Positions 16,395 through 25,027 of a DNA stretch of 64,000 bases are shown one piece after another (position 1 is the first letter of the stretch; each line of letters starts with the position of its first letter). Origin of the DNA: Ancylobacter radicis (GTDB lineage: Bacteria; Pseudomonadota; Alphaproteobacteria; Rhizobiales; Xanthobacteraceae); assembly GCF_018449475.1 (NCBI RefSeq), contig NZ_JAHCQH010000014.1, positions 310,001 through 374,000 on the forward strand, read 5' to 3'. The notes beneath the pieces were generated by a model that worked only from the letters and a program-made list of their open reading frames with translations, was not told where the DNA came from and did not search any database. The position numbers and the translations under genes are program-made.

Positions 16395-16957
16395 GCGTGC
16401 GTCCTCCCTGTGTGAACGGCCCTGATATCGGGGGCGCGACCTGGCCGGTAGGTCCGCCTCTTTCGCGAGTGTCGGAGCACAACGTAGCGCAACAATGACA
16501 CAGTCAAGGAATGTAGCGGTGAACATGGCCATTCTAGGCCCGTCCACGCGCTGAGCCGAACACCTTTTGGTGAGCGATGCTGATGTTAGACATGAAGAAT
16601 ATGGCACATCGTACCTTGGATTTGGCATTCCAGAGCATAGGCGATGCCAGTTCTGCGGCTGGGAGGTGATGGAGCCGGTTGGCAGAAGATGAGATGCGCG
16701 CCTTTTCTTGCTCTCGCGGGCATCCTGCTTCGATGAATTGGCAGGGTATCATCTATCAACGCCACGCATACATGCATGATGAGCGACGGCACCATCCAAC
16801 CGTCGGAAATGCGCTGAAAGTATTAAGCGTACATATCTTTTAATAAATGAGAGCCCATATGCTGCCATGCAGCATCGAATGCATATTGCCTTCTTGCGGA
16901 TACATCATGTTACGCTGCGTCCAGCGGCACAAGACCGCACTCAAGGAGGAAACGCCA
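16395..16957. other. Gene-poor, AT-richer intergenic stretch
   Basis: About 560 bases with no convincing gene on either strand; the short open frames lack ribosome sites and family-like sequence. The right part (about 16800-16900) is notably AT-rich and holds a 7-bp inverted repeat upstream of the next gene, so it probably contains that gene's promoter. Confidence 0.5.
16859..16875 (+). promoter_or_regulatory. Inverted repeat ATGCTGC-CAT-GCAGCAT upstream of the Cache-like gene
   Basis: A perfect 7-bp inverted repeat with a 3-base centre lies about 83 bases before the start at 16958. A wider outer pair (ATATGC / GCATAT) extends it. It may be an operator or a leader hairpin of the downstream gene; nothing more can be told. 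Confidence 0.35.
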
Positions 16958-17524
16958 ATGAAATTTCGCATGACTCTCGCCGCGGCGGCCGCGGCTGGCC
17001 TGATGTTTGCCGCCCCTGCCCAGGCGCAGGACGCAATGGCCCACGCCCCGGCCGTCACCGCCTATGTGCAGAAGAATGTGCAGCCCTGGCTGAGCGACCC
17101 CGTCATCGTCGCGGCGGTCATCGAGTCCAACAAGAAGCATGCGCGCCTGATGCAGAGCGACATCGACGCGCTCGACAAGGCCTGGAAGGACAAGGATCAG
17201 GCGCTCCGCGATTCGACCATGAAGACGCCGGCGGCGGCGTTCCTGGTGACGAAGAAGGAGGCCTCCGGCGGCGTCATCACCGAGGCGTTCGTGATGGATG
17301 ATCGCGGGCTCAACGTCGCCCAGACAGACGGCACGTCGGACATGTGGCAGGCCGATGAGGCCAAGTGGCAGAAGACCTATGCCGCCGGCCCCGGCACCAT
17401 CTTCGTCGACAAGGTCGAGGAGGAGGACGGCAAGAAGATCGCCCAGGTGAGCGTGACGATCTCCGACAAGGACATGGCGATCGGCGCCATCACGCTCGGC
17501 ATCGATCTCGGCAAGTTGAAGTAA
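16958..17524 (+). CDS. Secreted single Cache/PDC-like sensor-domain protein
   Basis: The 188-residue protein has a signal peptide (KFRMTLAAAAAAGLMFAAPAQAQ) and no later membrane segment. The mature part has a long helix (AYVQKNVQPWL...SDIDALDKAWKDK) and then a PDC/Cache-like sheet (ITEAFVMDDRGLNVAQT, IFVDKVEEEDGK, QVSVTISD). AGGAGG precedes the ATG at 16958. Such domains normally sense small ligands as part of receptors or kinases, but here it is free-standing and followed by a strong terminator. Function unknown; a free periplasmic sensor or ligand-binding role is inferred. Confidence 0.75.
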   Translation: MKFRMTLAAAAAAGLMFAAPAQAQDAMAHAPAVTAYVQKNVQPWLSDPVIVAAVIESNKKHARLMQSDIDALDKAWKDKDQALRDSTMKTPAAAFLVTKKEASGGVITEAFVMDDRGLNVAQTDGTSDMWQADEAKWQKTYAAGPGTIFVDKVEEEDGKKIAQVSVTISDKDMAIGAITLGIDLGKLK

Positions 17525-17554
17525 TCGGGTTCCGGCCTCTCCCCGGAAGTCGGC

Positions 17555-17582
17555 AGGGGCGGCGCAGCGCCGCCCCTTTTTT
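17555..17582 (+). terminator. Rho-independent terminator
   Basis: AGGGGCGGC and GCCGCCCC form a GC-rich stem of at least eight pairs with a five-base loop, followed at once by six T residues. It ends the transcript of the Cache-like gene 30 bases after its stop codon. Confidence 0.9.
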
Positions 17583-17652
17583 ACGGCACCTGATCGACCC
17601 GCCCGGTCGCATCGGCTAGGTTCCTCCGGCCGGGATATTCAGGAGAGCCACC

Positions 17653-17982
17653 ATGTTTCTTGCCATGAACCGCTTCAAGGTGAAGCACGGATCGGAAGCC
17701 GATTTCGAGACCGTCTGGCGTGAACGCGACAGCCAGCTGCACACCGTTCCGGGCTTCGTCGCCTTCAATCTGATGCGCGGCCCGTCCAAGGACGACCACA
17801 CGCTGTACGCCTCGCACACGATCTGGGGCTCGCGCGAGGATTTCGAGGCCTGGACGCGCTCGGAAGCCTTCCGCATGGCGCACCGCAATGCCGGCGGCAA
17901 CAAGCCGCTCTATATCGGCCATCCCGAGGTCGAGCTGTTCGAGAGCGTGATCTCGCTCGACACCCACGAAAAGGCGGCCTGA
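17653..17982 (+). CDS. ABM-domain (antibiotic biosynthesis monooxygenase-like) protein
   Basis: This 109-residue protein has a dimeric ferredoxin-like fold of the ABM type: it starts [19 protein letters not shown] and has [15 protein letters not shown] and [23 protein letters not shown] lies just before the ATG. The family includes heme-degrading IsdG-type enzymes and many proteins of unknown activity. The pattern W..S..F..WT.SEAFR.AH is shared with heme-oxygenase-like members, but activity cannot be assigned. Confidence 0.82.
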   Translation: MFLAMNRFKVKHGSEADFETVWRERDSQLHTVPGFVAFNLMRGPSKDDHTLYASHTIWGSREDFEAWTRSEAFRMAHRNAGGNKPLYIGHPEVELFESVISLDTHEKAA

Positions 17983-18091
17983 CTCCTCCGCCTGCCCCTC
18001 GCGCAGCCCCGCCGTGCGCGCAGCGGAGTTGACGGATGGCAGCGGCTGGCTTAACGCCTCGCGATCCTCTTACGTCCGGGTTCCGACAGGC

Positions 18092-19447
18092 ATGGCCGAC
18101 ATCGCGTCATCCGACGCCTCCGCCGCGCGCGGCGAGGCGCCGCGTATCTCCTTCGTTTCGCTGGGGTGCCCCAAGGCGCTCGTGGACAGCGAGCGCATTG
18201 TCACAAGCCTGCGCTCGGAAGGGTATGAGCTGTCGCGCCATCACGAGGGCGCGGACCTCGTGATCGTCAACACCTGCGGCTTTCTCGACAGCGCCAAGGC
18301 GGAGAGCCTCGCCGCGATCGGCGACGCACTGCGCGAGAATGGCAAGGTCATCGTCACCGGGTGCATGGGCGCCGAGCCGGAGCAGATCCGCGCCGTGCAT
18401 CCGGGCGTGCTCGCGGTCACCGGTCCGCAGCAATATGAGAGCGTGCTGGCGGCCGTCCATGAAGCCGTGCCGCCGCAGCATGATCCGTTTCTGGATCTCG
18501 TGCCGCCGCAGGGCATCAAGCTCACCCCACGTCACTACGCTTACCTAAAGATTTCAGAAGGTTGCAACAATCGCTGCACCTTCTGCATCATCCCGAAACT
18601 GCGCGGCGATCTGGTCAGCCGCCCGGCGGCCGATGTGCTGCGCGAGGCCGAACGCCTCGTCACCGCCGGGGTGAAGGAACTGCTGGTCATCTCGCAGGAC
18701 ACCTCCGCCTACGGTGTCGATCTTCGCTATGCGGAGAGCCAGTGGAAGGATCGTCAGGTCCGCACCCGCTTCCTCGATCTGGCGCGCGAACTCGGCACGC
18801 TCGGTGCCTGGGTGCGGATGCACTATGTGTATCCCTATCCGCACGTCGACGAGGTCATAGGCCTGATGTCGGACGGGGTGATCCTTCCCTATCTCGACAT
18901 CCCCTTCCAGCACGCCTCCCCGACCGTTCTGAAGCGCATGAAGCGCCCGGCGGCGCAGGAGAAGACGCTGGCCCGCGTGCAGGCCTGGCGCGCCGCCTGC
19001 CCTGAGCTGACCCTGCGCTCGACCTTCATCGTCGGCTTCCCCGGCGAGACCGAGGCGGAATTCCAGGAACTGATCGACTTCCTTGAGGAGGCCGAACTCG
19101 ACCGGGTCGGCTGCTTCAAATATGAGCCGGTGGATGGTGCGCCGGCCAATGCGCTGGGCATGGCCATCCCCGAAGAGGTCAAGGAAGAACGCTGGAAGCG
19201 CTTCATGGAAGTGCAGCAGCGTGTCTCCGCCCGGCGCCTCAAGCGCAAGGTCGGCACCCGCCAGCAGGTCATCATCGATTCGGTCGGTCCGACAGTGGCG
19301 ATCGGCCGCTCCAAGGCGGATGCGCCGGAGATCGACGGCGTGGTGCATGTCGCCTCGCGCCGCCCGCTGCGGGTCGGCGAGATCACCACGGTGAAGATCG
19401 AGCGCGCCGACGCCTACGACCTGCACGGCACGGCGGTCGGCTTCTGA
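18092..19447 (+). CDS. rimO: Ribosomal protein uS12 methylthiotransferase
   Basis: This radical-SAM enzyme adds a methylthio group to the conserved Asp of ribosomal protein S12. In 451 residues it has the N-terminal UPF0004 domain ([26 protein letters not shown]) holding one Fe-S cluster, the radical-SAM motif CNNRCTFC, and a C-terminal TRAM domain ending near [16 protein letters not shown] and SEGCNNRC are RimO hallmarks that separate it from MiaB. The ATG at 18092 is preferred; the frame is open 26 codons upstream without family resemblance. The gene stands alone. Confidence 0.95.
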   Translation: MADIASSDASAARGEAPRISFVSLGCPKALVDSERIVTSLRSEGYELSRHHEGADLVIVNTCGFLDSAKAESLAAIGDALRENGKVIVTGCMGAEPEQIRAVHPGVLAVTGPQQYESVLAAVHEAVPPQHDPFLDLVPPQGIKLTPRHYAYLKISEGCNNRCTFCIIPKLRGDLVSRPAADVLREAERLVTAGVKELLVISQDTSAYGVDLRYAESQWKDRQVRTRFLDLARELGTLGAWVRMHYVYPYPHVDEVIGLMSDGVILPYLDIPFQHASPTVLKRMKRPAAQEKTLARVQAWRAACPELTLRSTFIVGFPGETEAEFQELIDFLEEAELDRVGCFKYEPVDGAPANALGMAIPEEVKEERWKRFMEVQQRVSARRLKRKVGTRQQVIIDSVGPTVAIGRSKADAPEIDGVVHVASRRPLRVGEITTVKIERADAYDLHGTAVGF

Positions 19448-19475
19448 TCGCCCGGCTTCTGGTCGCCCTGCACGG

Positions 19476-19496
19476 CTGGCGCTCTCAGGGCGCCAG
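19476..19496. terminator. Hairpin between the convergent rimO and DUF4239 genes
   Basis: CTGGCGC and GCGCCAG pair around the loop TCTCAGG. The stop codon of the leftward gene (TCA at 19485-19487) lies in the loop. No T-run follows on either side, so efficiency as a terminator is uncertain. Confidence 0.4.
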
Positions 19497-20249
19497 CACG
19501 CGCGTCAGTTCTTCCCGCGGGATGATGTTCTCGTCCACCGTCGGCCATGCCAGGGCGACGGTGTAGGCGAGCGTGACGGCGAAGGCGATGGAGAAGGTCG
19601 CGAGGCCGATGATGAGCTGCGGGCGCTTGCCGACATGCAGCGCGGCGAGCCCGATCTGCGAGAGCACGCCGAGCAGCAGCACGACGGCCCAGCGATGCGG
19701 CGCCAGATCGACATGCAGGATGAAATAGCGGTCGGTGCGCAGGCGCCGCAATTCGCCCTGCCCCGTCAGCATGGCCGCGCGCAGATGACCGGCCACATCG
19801 GCGCGCCGCTCCACCTCGGTAATCGCCGCGACCAAGGTCTCAAAGCGCGCGGACACGGCGGCCTGCGGGTGGGTCCAGCCCTCGTCCCACTCATTCTGCG
19901 AGAGCGAGCGCGCATAGGCGCCGACCGCGTCGTCCACGGCCTGACACGGCGCGCCGCAGATGCGGGCGACATCGAGCAGCGAATCGAGGCGCTGCACTTC
20001 CTGAAGCACGGTCAGGGCGAATTTGGTCTCGCGCTGCCAGATGTCGCTCATCATGAAGGCGAGGAACAGCGCGAAGGGCAGCGTGAGCGCCCCGAGATAG
20101 GACGTCGCGAGGTCCTTGGGCTCGAACCATCGGACAAAGCGCGGCAGCACCGCCACCCAGTAGACCAGAGCGCCGGTCAGCAGCGGCACCAGCGCGAACA
20201 ACCCGACGAGCACCCAGTACTCGCCGACGATGAGCTGCATCCAGTTCAT
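19485..20249 (-). CDS. DUF4239 / bestrophin-like membrane protein
   Basis: This 254-residue protein has two hydrophobic segments near the N-terminus (VLVGLFALVPLLTGALVYWV; TLPFALFLAFMMSDIW) and two near the C-terminus (AVVLLLGVLSQIGLAALHV; IIGLATFSIAFAVTLAYTVAL). A soluble helical middle with two Cys (RICGAPCQ) separates them. This layout fits DUF4239, a bestrophin-like family with no settled function. A GGGGAG site precedes the start, 19 bases after the M20 peptidase gene, so it may be the last gene of the BMP transporter operon. Confidence 0.7.
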   Translation of the reverse strand: MNWMQLIVGEYWVLVGLFALVPLLTGALVYWVAVLPRFVRWFEPKDLATSYLGALTLPFALFLAFMMSDIWQRETKFALTVLQEVQRLDSLLDVARICGAPCQAVDDAVGAYARSLSQNEWDEGWTHPQAAVSARFETLVAAITEVERRADVAGHLRAAMLTGQGELRRLRTDRYFILHVDLAPHRWAVVLLLGVLSQIGLAALHVGKRPQLIIGLATFSIAFAVTLAYTVALAWPTVDENIIPREELTRVLAP

Positions 20250-20268
20250 GGCCGCAGCTCCCCCGCCG

Positions 20269-21492
20269 CTACTTGGCCGCCAGCAGATCGCGCAGCGTGG
20301 CCTCGATCACCGCTGTTGCGGCCTTGAGGTCGCTGATGCGGACATGCTCATCCGCCGCATGGGCATTGGCCTCAAGGATGGAGCGCGGACCCGCGCCATA
20401 GAGAATGGTTGGAATGCCCGCCGCCGTGTAGTGGCGGGCGTCGGTGTAGAGCGGTACGGCGGTCGCCGGCGGCGTCTCGCCGAGCACAGCAGTGGCGTGC
20501 TTCTGCACGATCTCGACCAGCCGTTCAGTGCCCGGCAGGGTGCGCAGCGGCTCGGCCAGAATGATGCGGCGGCATTCGATCTCGATGCCCGCACGCCCCG
20601 CCACCGCCTGCTCGATCAGCTGTGTCAGCTCGGCTTCGACCGCGAGGCCGTCCTCTTCCGGCGTCAGGCGGCGATCGACGCGCATGACGATGCGGTCCGG
20701 CACCACATTGGTGTTGATGCCGCCGGAGATGAGGCCGACCGTGATCTTGGGCGAGCCGATGCCGGGCGTGGCGCTGGTGATGCCGGAAAGCCGGCGGCGC
20801 TCGCCATAGATGGCCGTGAGGATGACGTTCGCCGCTTCCAGCGCGTCGGCGCCGGTTTCCGGCATGGCGGCATGGGCCTGCTTGCCGCGCACGACGATTT
20901 CGAGGTGCAGGCAGCCATTATGCGCGATCACCACGGCATAGGAGAAGCCGGCGGAGATGGCGTAGTCCGGCCGGGTCAGCTCATGCTCGATCAACCATTT
21001 CGGCCCGACAAAGCCACCGGCTTCCTCGTCATAGGTGAAGTGCAGCTCGACCGTGCCGTCGAGACCTTCCGGGCGCTGCTTCAGCGCCAGCAGCGCGAAG
21101 CTGTAGGTGGCAAAATCGGATTTCGACACCGCGGCGCCGCGGCCATAGATGGCGCCGCCACGCTCCTCGGCGCCATAGGGATCATAGGTCCAGCCCTCGC
21201 CGGGCGGCACCACGTCGCCATGGGAATTGAGCGCGATCACCGGGCCCTGCCCGCTGCCGAACCGCTCGCGGACCACGAGATTGACCACAGACTTCATGCC
21301 ATAGGTCTTGACGAAGGGCTCGGGCACCGGATGACGCTCGACGGTGAAGCCCAACTCCTCCAGCAACTGGCCGGCGACTTCCGCATGGGGGGCGCAATCG
21401 CCGGGCGGATTGTCGCTCGGCACCCGCACCAGCGCCTTGAGGAACTCGACCTCGCGCGCGAGGGACGCCGTGTCGTCGCCGGGGATGGTCAC
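20269..21492 (-). CDS. M20-family metallohydrolase (ArgE/DapE/ACY1-like)
   Basis: This 407-residue cytoplasmic zinc hydrolase cleaves an amide bond of an acylated amino compound. Visible motifs are LNSHGDVVPPGEGW (zinc His and Asp), RGAAVSKSDFA, the catalytic YDEEAGG and the lid segment GKQAHAAMPETG. A GTG start at 21492 overlaps the stop of the upstream amidohydrolase (GTGA), so the two enzymes are co-translated. Substrate is unknown; with the neighbours an N-acyl or carbamoyl compound from ureide or pyrimidine breakdown is plausible. Confidence 0.85.
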   Translation of the reverse strand: MTIPGDDTASLAREVEFLKALVRVPSDNPPGDCAPHAEVAGQLLEELGFTVERHPVPEPFVKTYGMKSVVNLVVRERFGSGQGPVIALNSHGDVVPPGEGWTYDPYGAEERGGAIYGRGAAVSKSDFATYSFALLALKQRPEGLDGTVELHFTYDEEAGGFVGPKWLIEHELTRPDYAISAGFSYAVVIAHNGCLHLEIVVRGKQAHAAMPETGADALEAANVILTAIYGERRRLSGITSATPGIGSPKITVGLISGGINTNVVPDRIVMRVDRRLTPEEDGLAVEAELTQLIEQAVAGRAGIEIECRRIILAEPLRTLPGTERLVEIVQKHATAVLGETPPATAVPLYTDARHYTAAGIPTILYGAGPRSILEANAHAADEHVRISDLKAATAVIEATLRDLLAAK

Positions 21493-22769
21493 GTCTCTAC
21501 TCCGCCTGTGGCTTCGCTGAGTTGGGGAAGCTGGAACCGCTCGATGAAGCGCACCAGCGCGGCCGCCGCAAGCCCCATGTCCTGCGGCGCGGCATATTCG
21601 GCCGGATTGTGGCTTATCCCGCCCCGGCAACGCACGAACAACATGCCGATCGGGCAGAGCTTGGACATGGCCTGTCCGTCATGCCCCGCGCCGGAGGGCA
21701 TGGTCGGCGCGCGATGGCCGAGATCGGCAATGGCATTGCGCAGGCGCAGCTGAAGATCGCGGAAGCACGGAACGGTCGCCACCTCGTGAAAGGCGGAAAT
21801 GACCACGCCGAGATGGCGCAGATCGGCGATGCGGTGCGCCTCGCGCTCGAAACGCTCCAGCGCCTCGCGACGCGACAGATCGGACCCCGAGCGCAGATCG
21901 ACGGTGAACACCACGCGGGAGGGGATGACGTTCACCGAGCCGGGTTCGACATGGACACGCCCCACCGTGGCGACCATGCCATGGGCATCCGCCTTGGCGA
22001 TACGCTCGGCCGCCAGCGCCATTTCCGCCGCGCCGAGCAGCGCGTCGCGGCGCATGGACATCGGTACGGTGCCGGCATGACCGGCCTCGCCCGTGACCGT
22101 CACCGACAGGCGCGAGGCGCCGGCGATGGCGGTGACGACGCCGAGCGGCTCGCCTTCCGCCTCCAGCACCGGGCCCTGCTCGATATGCGCCTCGATATAG
22201 GCGATGACCTTGTTCGGGTCGTAGGCCGCCGCGGGGATGTCGTCCGGGTTCTTGCCATAGGCGATAAGCGCCTCGCCATAGCTGATGCCCTCCGCGTCGC
22301 GCGTGACGAGGCTGGCGGGCGCGAAAATACCGGCCACGGCGGCGGAGGCCGAGAGCGTGGTGGGAAAGCGCGTCCCCTCCTCGTCGCCAAACGCCAGAAT
22401 GTCGACGCCGAAGGGCTTGGTGAGCCCGGCCTTGCGGATTTCGTCGAGCGCGATGATGCAGAGGATCACGCCAAGCGTGCCGTCATATTTGCCGGCATTG
22501 GCGACGGTGTCGATGTGGGAGCCGATGAGCAGGCGGGGCGCGTCAGGCCCGGCCGGGTGCCAGTGGCCGCGTACTGTGCCGAGCGCATCCTCGCTCACGC
22601 CGAGGTCCGCCTCGCGCATCCAGCCGGCGACAAGATCGGCGGCGCGGCGATGTTCGGGGGTGAGGAAAAAGCGCGTCAGGCCATCCGGCGTCGCGGAGAT
22701 GGCAGCCAGTTCCTCGATCATGGCGGCGGCGCGCGCACCCAGCGCAGCAATATCCAGCGGCACGTTCAT
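21489..22769 (-). CDS. M20-family amidohydrolase, allantoate amidohydrolase / N-carbamoyl-L-amino-acid hydrolase type
   Basis: This 426-residue zinc enzyme of the AllC/HyuC/beta-ureidopropionase group cleaves N-carbamoyl or allantoate amides. It shows LLIGSHIDTVANAGKYDGTLGV, the catalytic pair in FGDEEGTRF, EAHIEQGPVLE, GEAGHAGTVPM and SGAGHDGQAM. The last three are typical of this group and not of ArgE/DapE. It sits between the BMP transporter genes and a second M20 hydrolase, which supports a role in using imported ureides or hydantoin- or pyrimidine-derived compounds. Which substrate cannot be decided from sequence. Confidence 0.88.
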   Translation of the reverse strand: MNVPLDIAALGARAAAMIEELAAISATPDGLTRFFLTPEHRRAADLVAGWMREADLGVSEDALGTVRGHWHPAGPDAPRLLIGSHIDTVANAGKYDGTLGVILCIIALDEIRKAGLTKPFGVDILAFGDEEGTRFPTTLSASAAVAGIFAPASLVTRDAEGISYGEALIAYGKNPDDIPAAAYDPNKVIAYIEAHIEQGPVLEAEGEPLGVVTAIAGASRLSVTVTGEAGHAGTVPMSMRRDALLGAAEMALAAERIAKADAHGMVATVGRVHVEPGSVNVIPSRVVFTVDLRSGSDLSRREALERFEREAHRIADLRHLGVVISAFHEVATVPCFRDLQLRLRNAIADLGHRAPTMPSGAGHDGQAMSKLCPIGMLFVRCRGGISHNPAEYAAPQDMGLAAAALVRFIERFQLPQLSEATGGVET

Positions 22770-22863
22770 GATGTCGGTTCGGCGCCTCCGCTGGATGCCG
22801 CGGTGAATCCGCCAGCCGGCCCAGCCTCGTCAGCGCATCGCATATGGGTGCCGCTTTGGCAAT

Positions 22864-22890
22864 GTGCGGCGGCAGGGACCGCCGCCGCAC
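22864..22890 (-). promoter_or_regulatory. GC-rich hairpin after the BMP binding-protein gene
   Basis: A perfect 10-bp stem (GTGCGGCGGC / GCCGCCGCAC) with a 7-base loop lies 30 bases after the stop of the binding-protein gene and before the amidohydrolase gene. There is no T-run on the minus strand. A role in transcript stability or partial termination is inferred. Confidence 0.5.
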
Positions 22891-22919
22891 CTTCGTTCAG
22901 ACTGGCCTGACTGTCCGCC

Positions 22920-24002
22920 TCACTGGCCGGGAATCTTGTCGTCGATGCCCTTCACGTACCAGTTCATCGAGAGGATATCCTTGTCGGAGAGCGCCGCGCC
23001 CTCCTTCACCACAAGCTCCCCCTTCTGGTTGGTGATCGGGCCCTTGAAGGGGTGGAGCGAGCCGTCCTTGATGGCGGCTTCGGTCTTCTCCGCCATCGCC
23101 TTCACGTCATCAGGCATGTTGGTGTAGGGCGCCATGACGACCTCCCCATCCTTCATGCCGCTCCAGGTGTCCGTTGACTTCCAGGTGCCGTCGAGCACCG
23201 CCTTGGTGCGCTCGATATAATAGGGCGCCCAATTGTCGATGATCGAGGTGAGCTGCGCCTTCGGTCCGAAATTGATCATGTCCGAGGCTTGGCCGAACGC
23301 CTTCACGCCGCGCGCCTCGGCGGCCTGCATGGCGGCCGGGCTGTCGGTGTGCTGGGAGATCACATCCGCGCCCTGGTCGATCAGCGCCTTCGCCGCGTCG
23401 GCCTCCTTGGCCGGATCGAACCAGGAGTTCACCCAGACGATCTTGACCTTCATGTCGGGGTTGACCGACTGCGCGCCGAGCATCAGCGCGTTGATGCCGG
23501 AGATGACTTCCGGGATCGGGAACGAGGCGATGTAGCCGACCGTGCCGGTCTTCGAGGTCTTGGCCGCGATCTGGCCAAGAATGTAGCGGCCTTCGTGGAA
23601 CTTCGAGTTGTAGGTCGAGACGTTGGCGGCGCGCTTGTAGCCGGTGGCGTGCTCGAAGAAGACCTTCGGATAGCGCTTCGCCACCTTCAGCGTCGGCTCC
23701 ATATAGCCGAAGGAGGTCGTGAAGATCAGCTTGTTGCCGGCGCGCACCAGCTGCTCGATGACGCGTTCGGCGTCGGGACCTTCCGGCACGTTCTCGACAT
23801 AGGTCGTCTCAACCTTGTCGCCGAACTCCTTCTCGACCGCCTTGCGGCCCTGGTCATGCTGGTAGGTCCAGCCAAAATCGCCGACCGGGCCGATATAGAC
23901 GAAGCCGATCTTGAGCTTTTCGGCGGCTGAAGCCGGCGTGCCGGCGCCGGCGAGCGTGAAGCCCGCGGCGATGGCGACCGCCATGGAGAGAATCTTGCGC
24001 AT
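22920..24002 (-). CDS. BMP-family ABC transporter substrate-binding protein
   Basis: This 360-residue periplasmic binding protein of the basic-membrane-protein (PnrA/BMP) family has a signal peptide (RKILSMAVAIAAGFTLAGAG). It continues with KLKIGFVYIGPVGDFGWTY, FTTSFGYMEP and VISQHTDSPAAMQ. GGAG lies eight bases before the ATG at 24002. Family members bind purine nucleosides or related heterocycles and ureides. It follows the ATPase and permease genes, which is the usual order for this transporter class, and precedes two amidohydrolases. Confidence 0.9.
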   Translation of the reverse strand: MRKILSMAVAIAAGFTLAGAGTPASAAEKLKIGFVYIGPVGDFGWTYQHDQGRKAVEKEFGDKVETTYVENVPEGPDAERVIEQLVRAGNKLIFTTSFGYMEPTLKVAKRYPKVFFEHATGYKRAANVSTYNSKFHEGRYILGQIAAKTSKTGTVGYIASFPIPEVISGINALMLGAQSVNPDMKVKIVWVNSWFDPAKEADAAKALIDQGADVISQHTDSPAAMQAAEARGVKAFGQASDMINFGPKAQLTSIIDNWAPYYIERTKAVLDGTWKSTDTWSGMKDGEVVMAPYTNMPDDVKAMAEKTEAAIKDGSLHPFKGPITNQKGELVVKEGAALSDKDILSMNWYVKGIDDKIPGQ

Positions 24003-24103
24003 GAACGTCTCCGTACCCATTGAGTCGCGGTCGATATACCGACCGGCGTCGCGCGACCGCGGCCGCGATACCGGGGGCCGTCGCCACGGCCCGGAAGGAA
24101 AGC

Positions 24104-25027
24104 TCAGCGATCCGGCACGAAGGGCACGCCCAGCCCCGCCGGGGCACCCTGTCCGCGCTTCAGCGCCGAGATGGCGACCAGCGCCACCACCGTCGCGATG
24201 TAAGGCAGCGCAGAAAGCAGTTGTGAGGGCACGCCGAGGCCGAAGCCCTGCACATGAAGCTGCAAGATCGATACCGCACCGAAGAGATAGGCACCAGCCA
24301 GCAGCCAGAGTGGTTTCCAGGCGGAAAAGACCACGAGTGCCAGCGCGATCCAGCCACGCCCGGCCGTCATGTCGCTGGCCCAGAAGGGCGTGTAGGCCAG
24401 CGACAGATGCGCCCCGGCGAGCCCCGCACAGGCGCCGCCGAACATGACGGCCAGCGTGCGGATGCCCCGCACCGGATGACCCAGCGCATGGGCCGCCACG
24501 GGGTTCTCGCCCACCGCGCGCAGCACCAGGCCAGCCCGCGTGCGGGACAACCCATAGGCGACGCCTGCGAGCAGCAGCAGCGACAGATAGACGAACGCAT
24601 CCTGCCCGAACAGCATCTCGCCGATGACCGGAAGATCGGTCAGGCCGGCGATGCGCAGCTCCGGCGCGCCATCAAGCCGCGTGCCGACGAAGGGGGAGCC
24701 GATCAGCCCGGCAATGCCGAGTCCCAGGATCGTGGTGGCAAGACCGGAGGCGACCTGATTGGTGGCGAGCCACACGGCGAGCACGGCGAAGACCAGCGAG
24801 AGCATCACGCCGGCCAGCACGGCGGCGATCGCGCCAAGGATGAGGCTGCCGGTGCCATAGGCGGTGGCGTAGCCCACGGCCGCGCCCACCACCATCATGC
24901 CCTCGACGCCGAGATTGAGCGTGCCGGCGCGCTCGGCCACCAGTTCGCCGAGCGAGGCAAGCAGCAGCGTGGTCGCCGCGGCAACGATACTGGCGAGCAC
25001 CGCGCCGAGAATGGCCGCATCAAGCAT
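24104..25027 (-). CDS. BMP-type ABC transporter permease, second subunit
   Basis: This 307-residue inner-membrane protein starts MLDAAILGAVLASIVAAATT, followed by the family hallmark LVAERAGTLNLGVEGMMVVGA. Eight or more hydrophobic segments follow and AVGENPVAAHALG is conserved. The ATG at 25027 overlaps the first permease stop by eight bases; a frame opening 15 codons earlier is a less likely start. It forms the channel with the gene at 25020-26096. Confidence 0.9.
   Translation of the reverse strand: MLDAAILGAVLASIVAAATTLLLASLGELVAERAGTLNLGVEGMMVVGAAVGYATAYGTGSLILGAIAAVLAGVMLSLVFAVLAVWLATNQVASGLATTILGLGIAGLIGSPFVGTRLDGAPELRIAGLTDLPVIGEMLFGQDAFVYLSLLLLAGVAYGLSRTRAGLVLRAVGENPVAAHALGHPVRGIRTLAVMFGGACAGLAGAHLSLAYTPFWASDMTAGRGWIALALVVFSAWKPLWLLAGAYLFGAVSILQLHVQGFGLGVPSQLLSALPYIATVVALVAISALKRGQGAPAGLGVPFVPDR

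Noticed and set aside
16530-16795. Small protein genes on the minus strand in the AT-richer gap
   Set aside because: The frames begin without ribosome sites, contain irregular composition and resemble no family.
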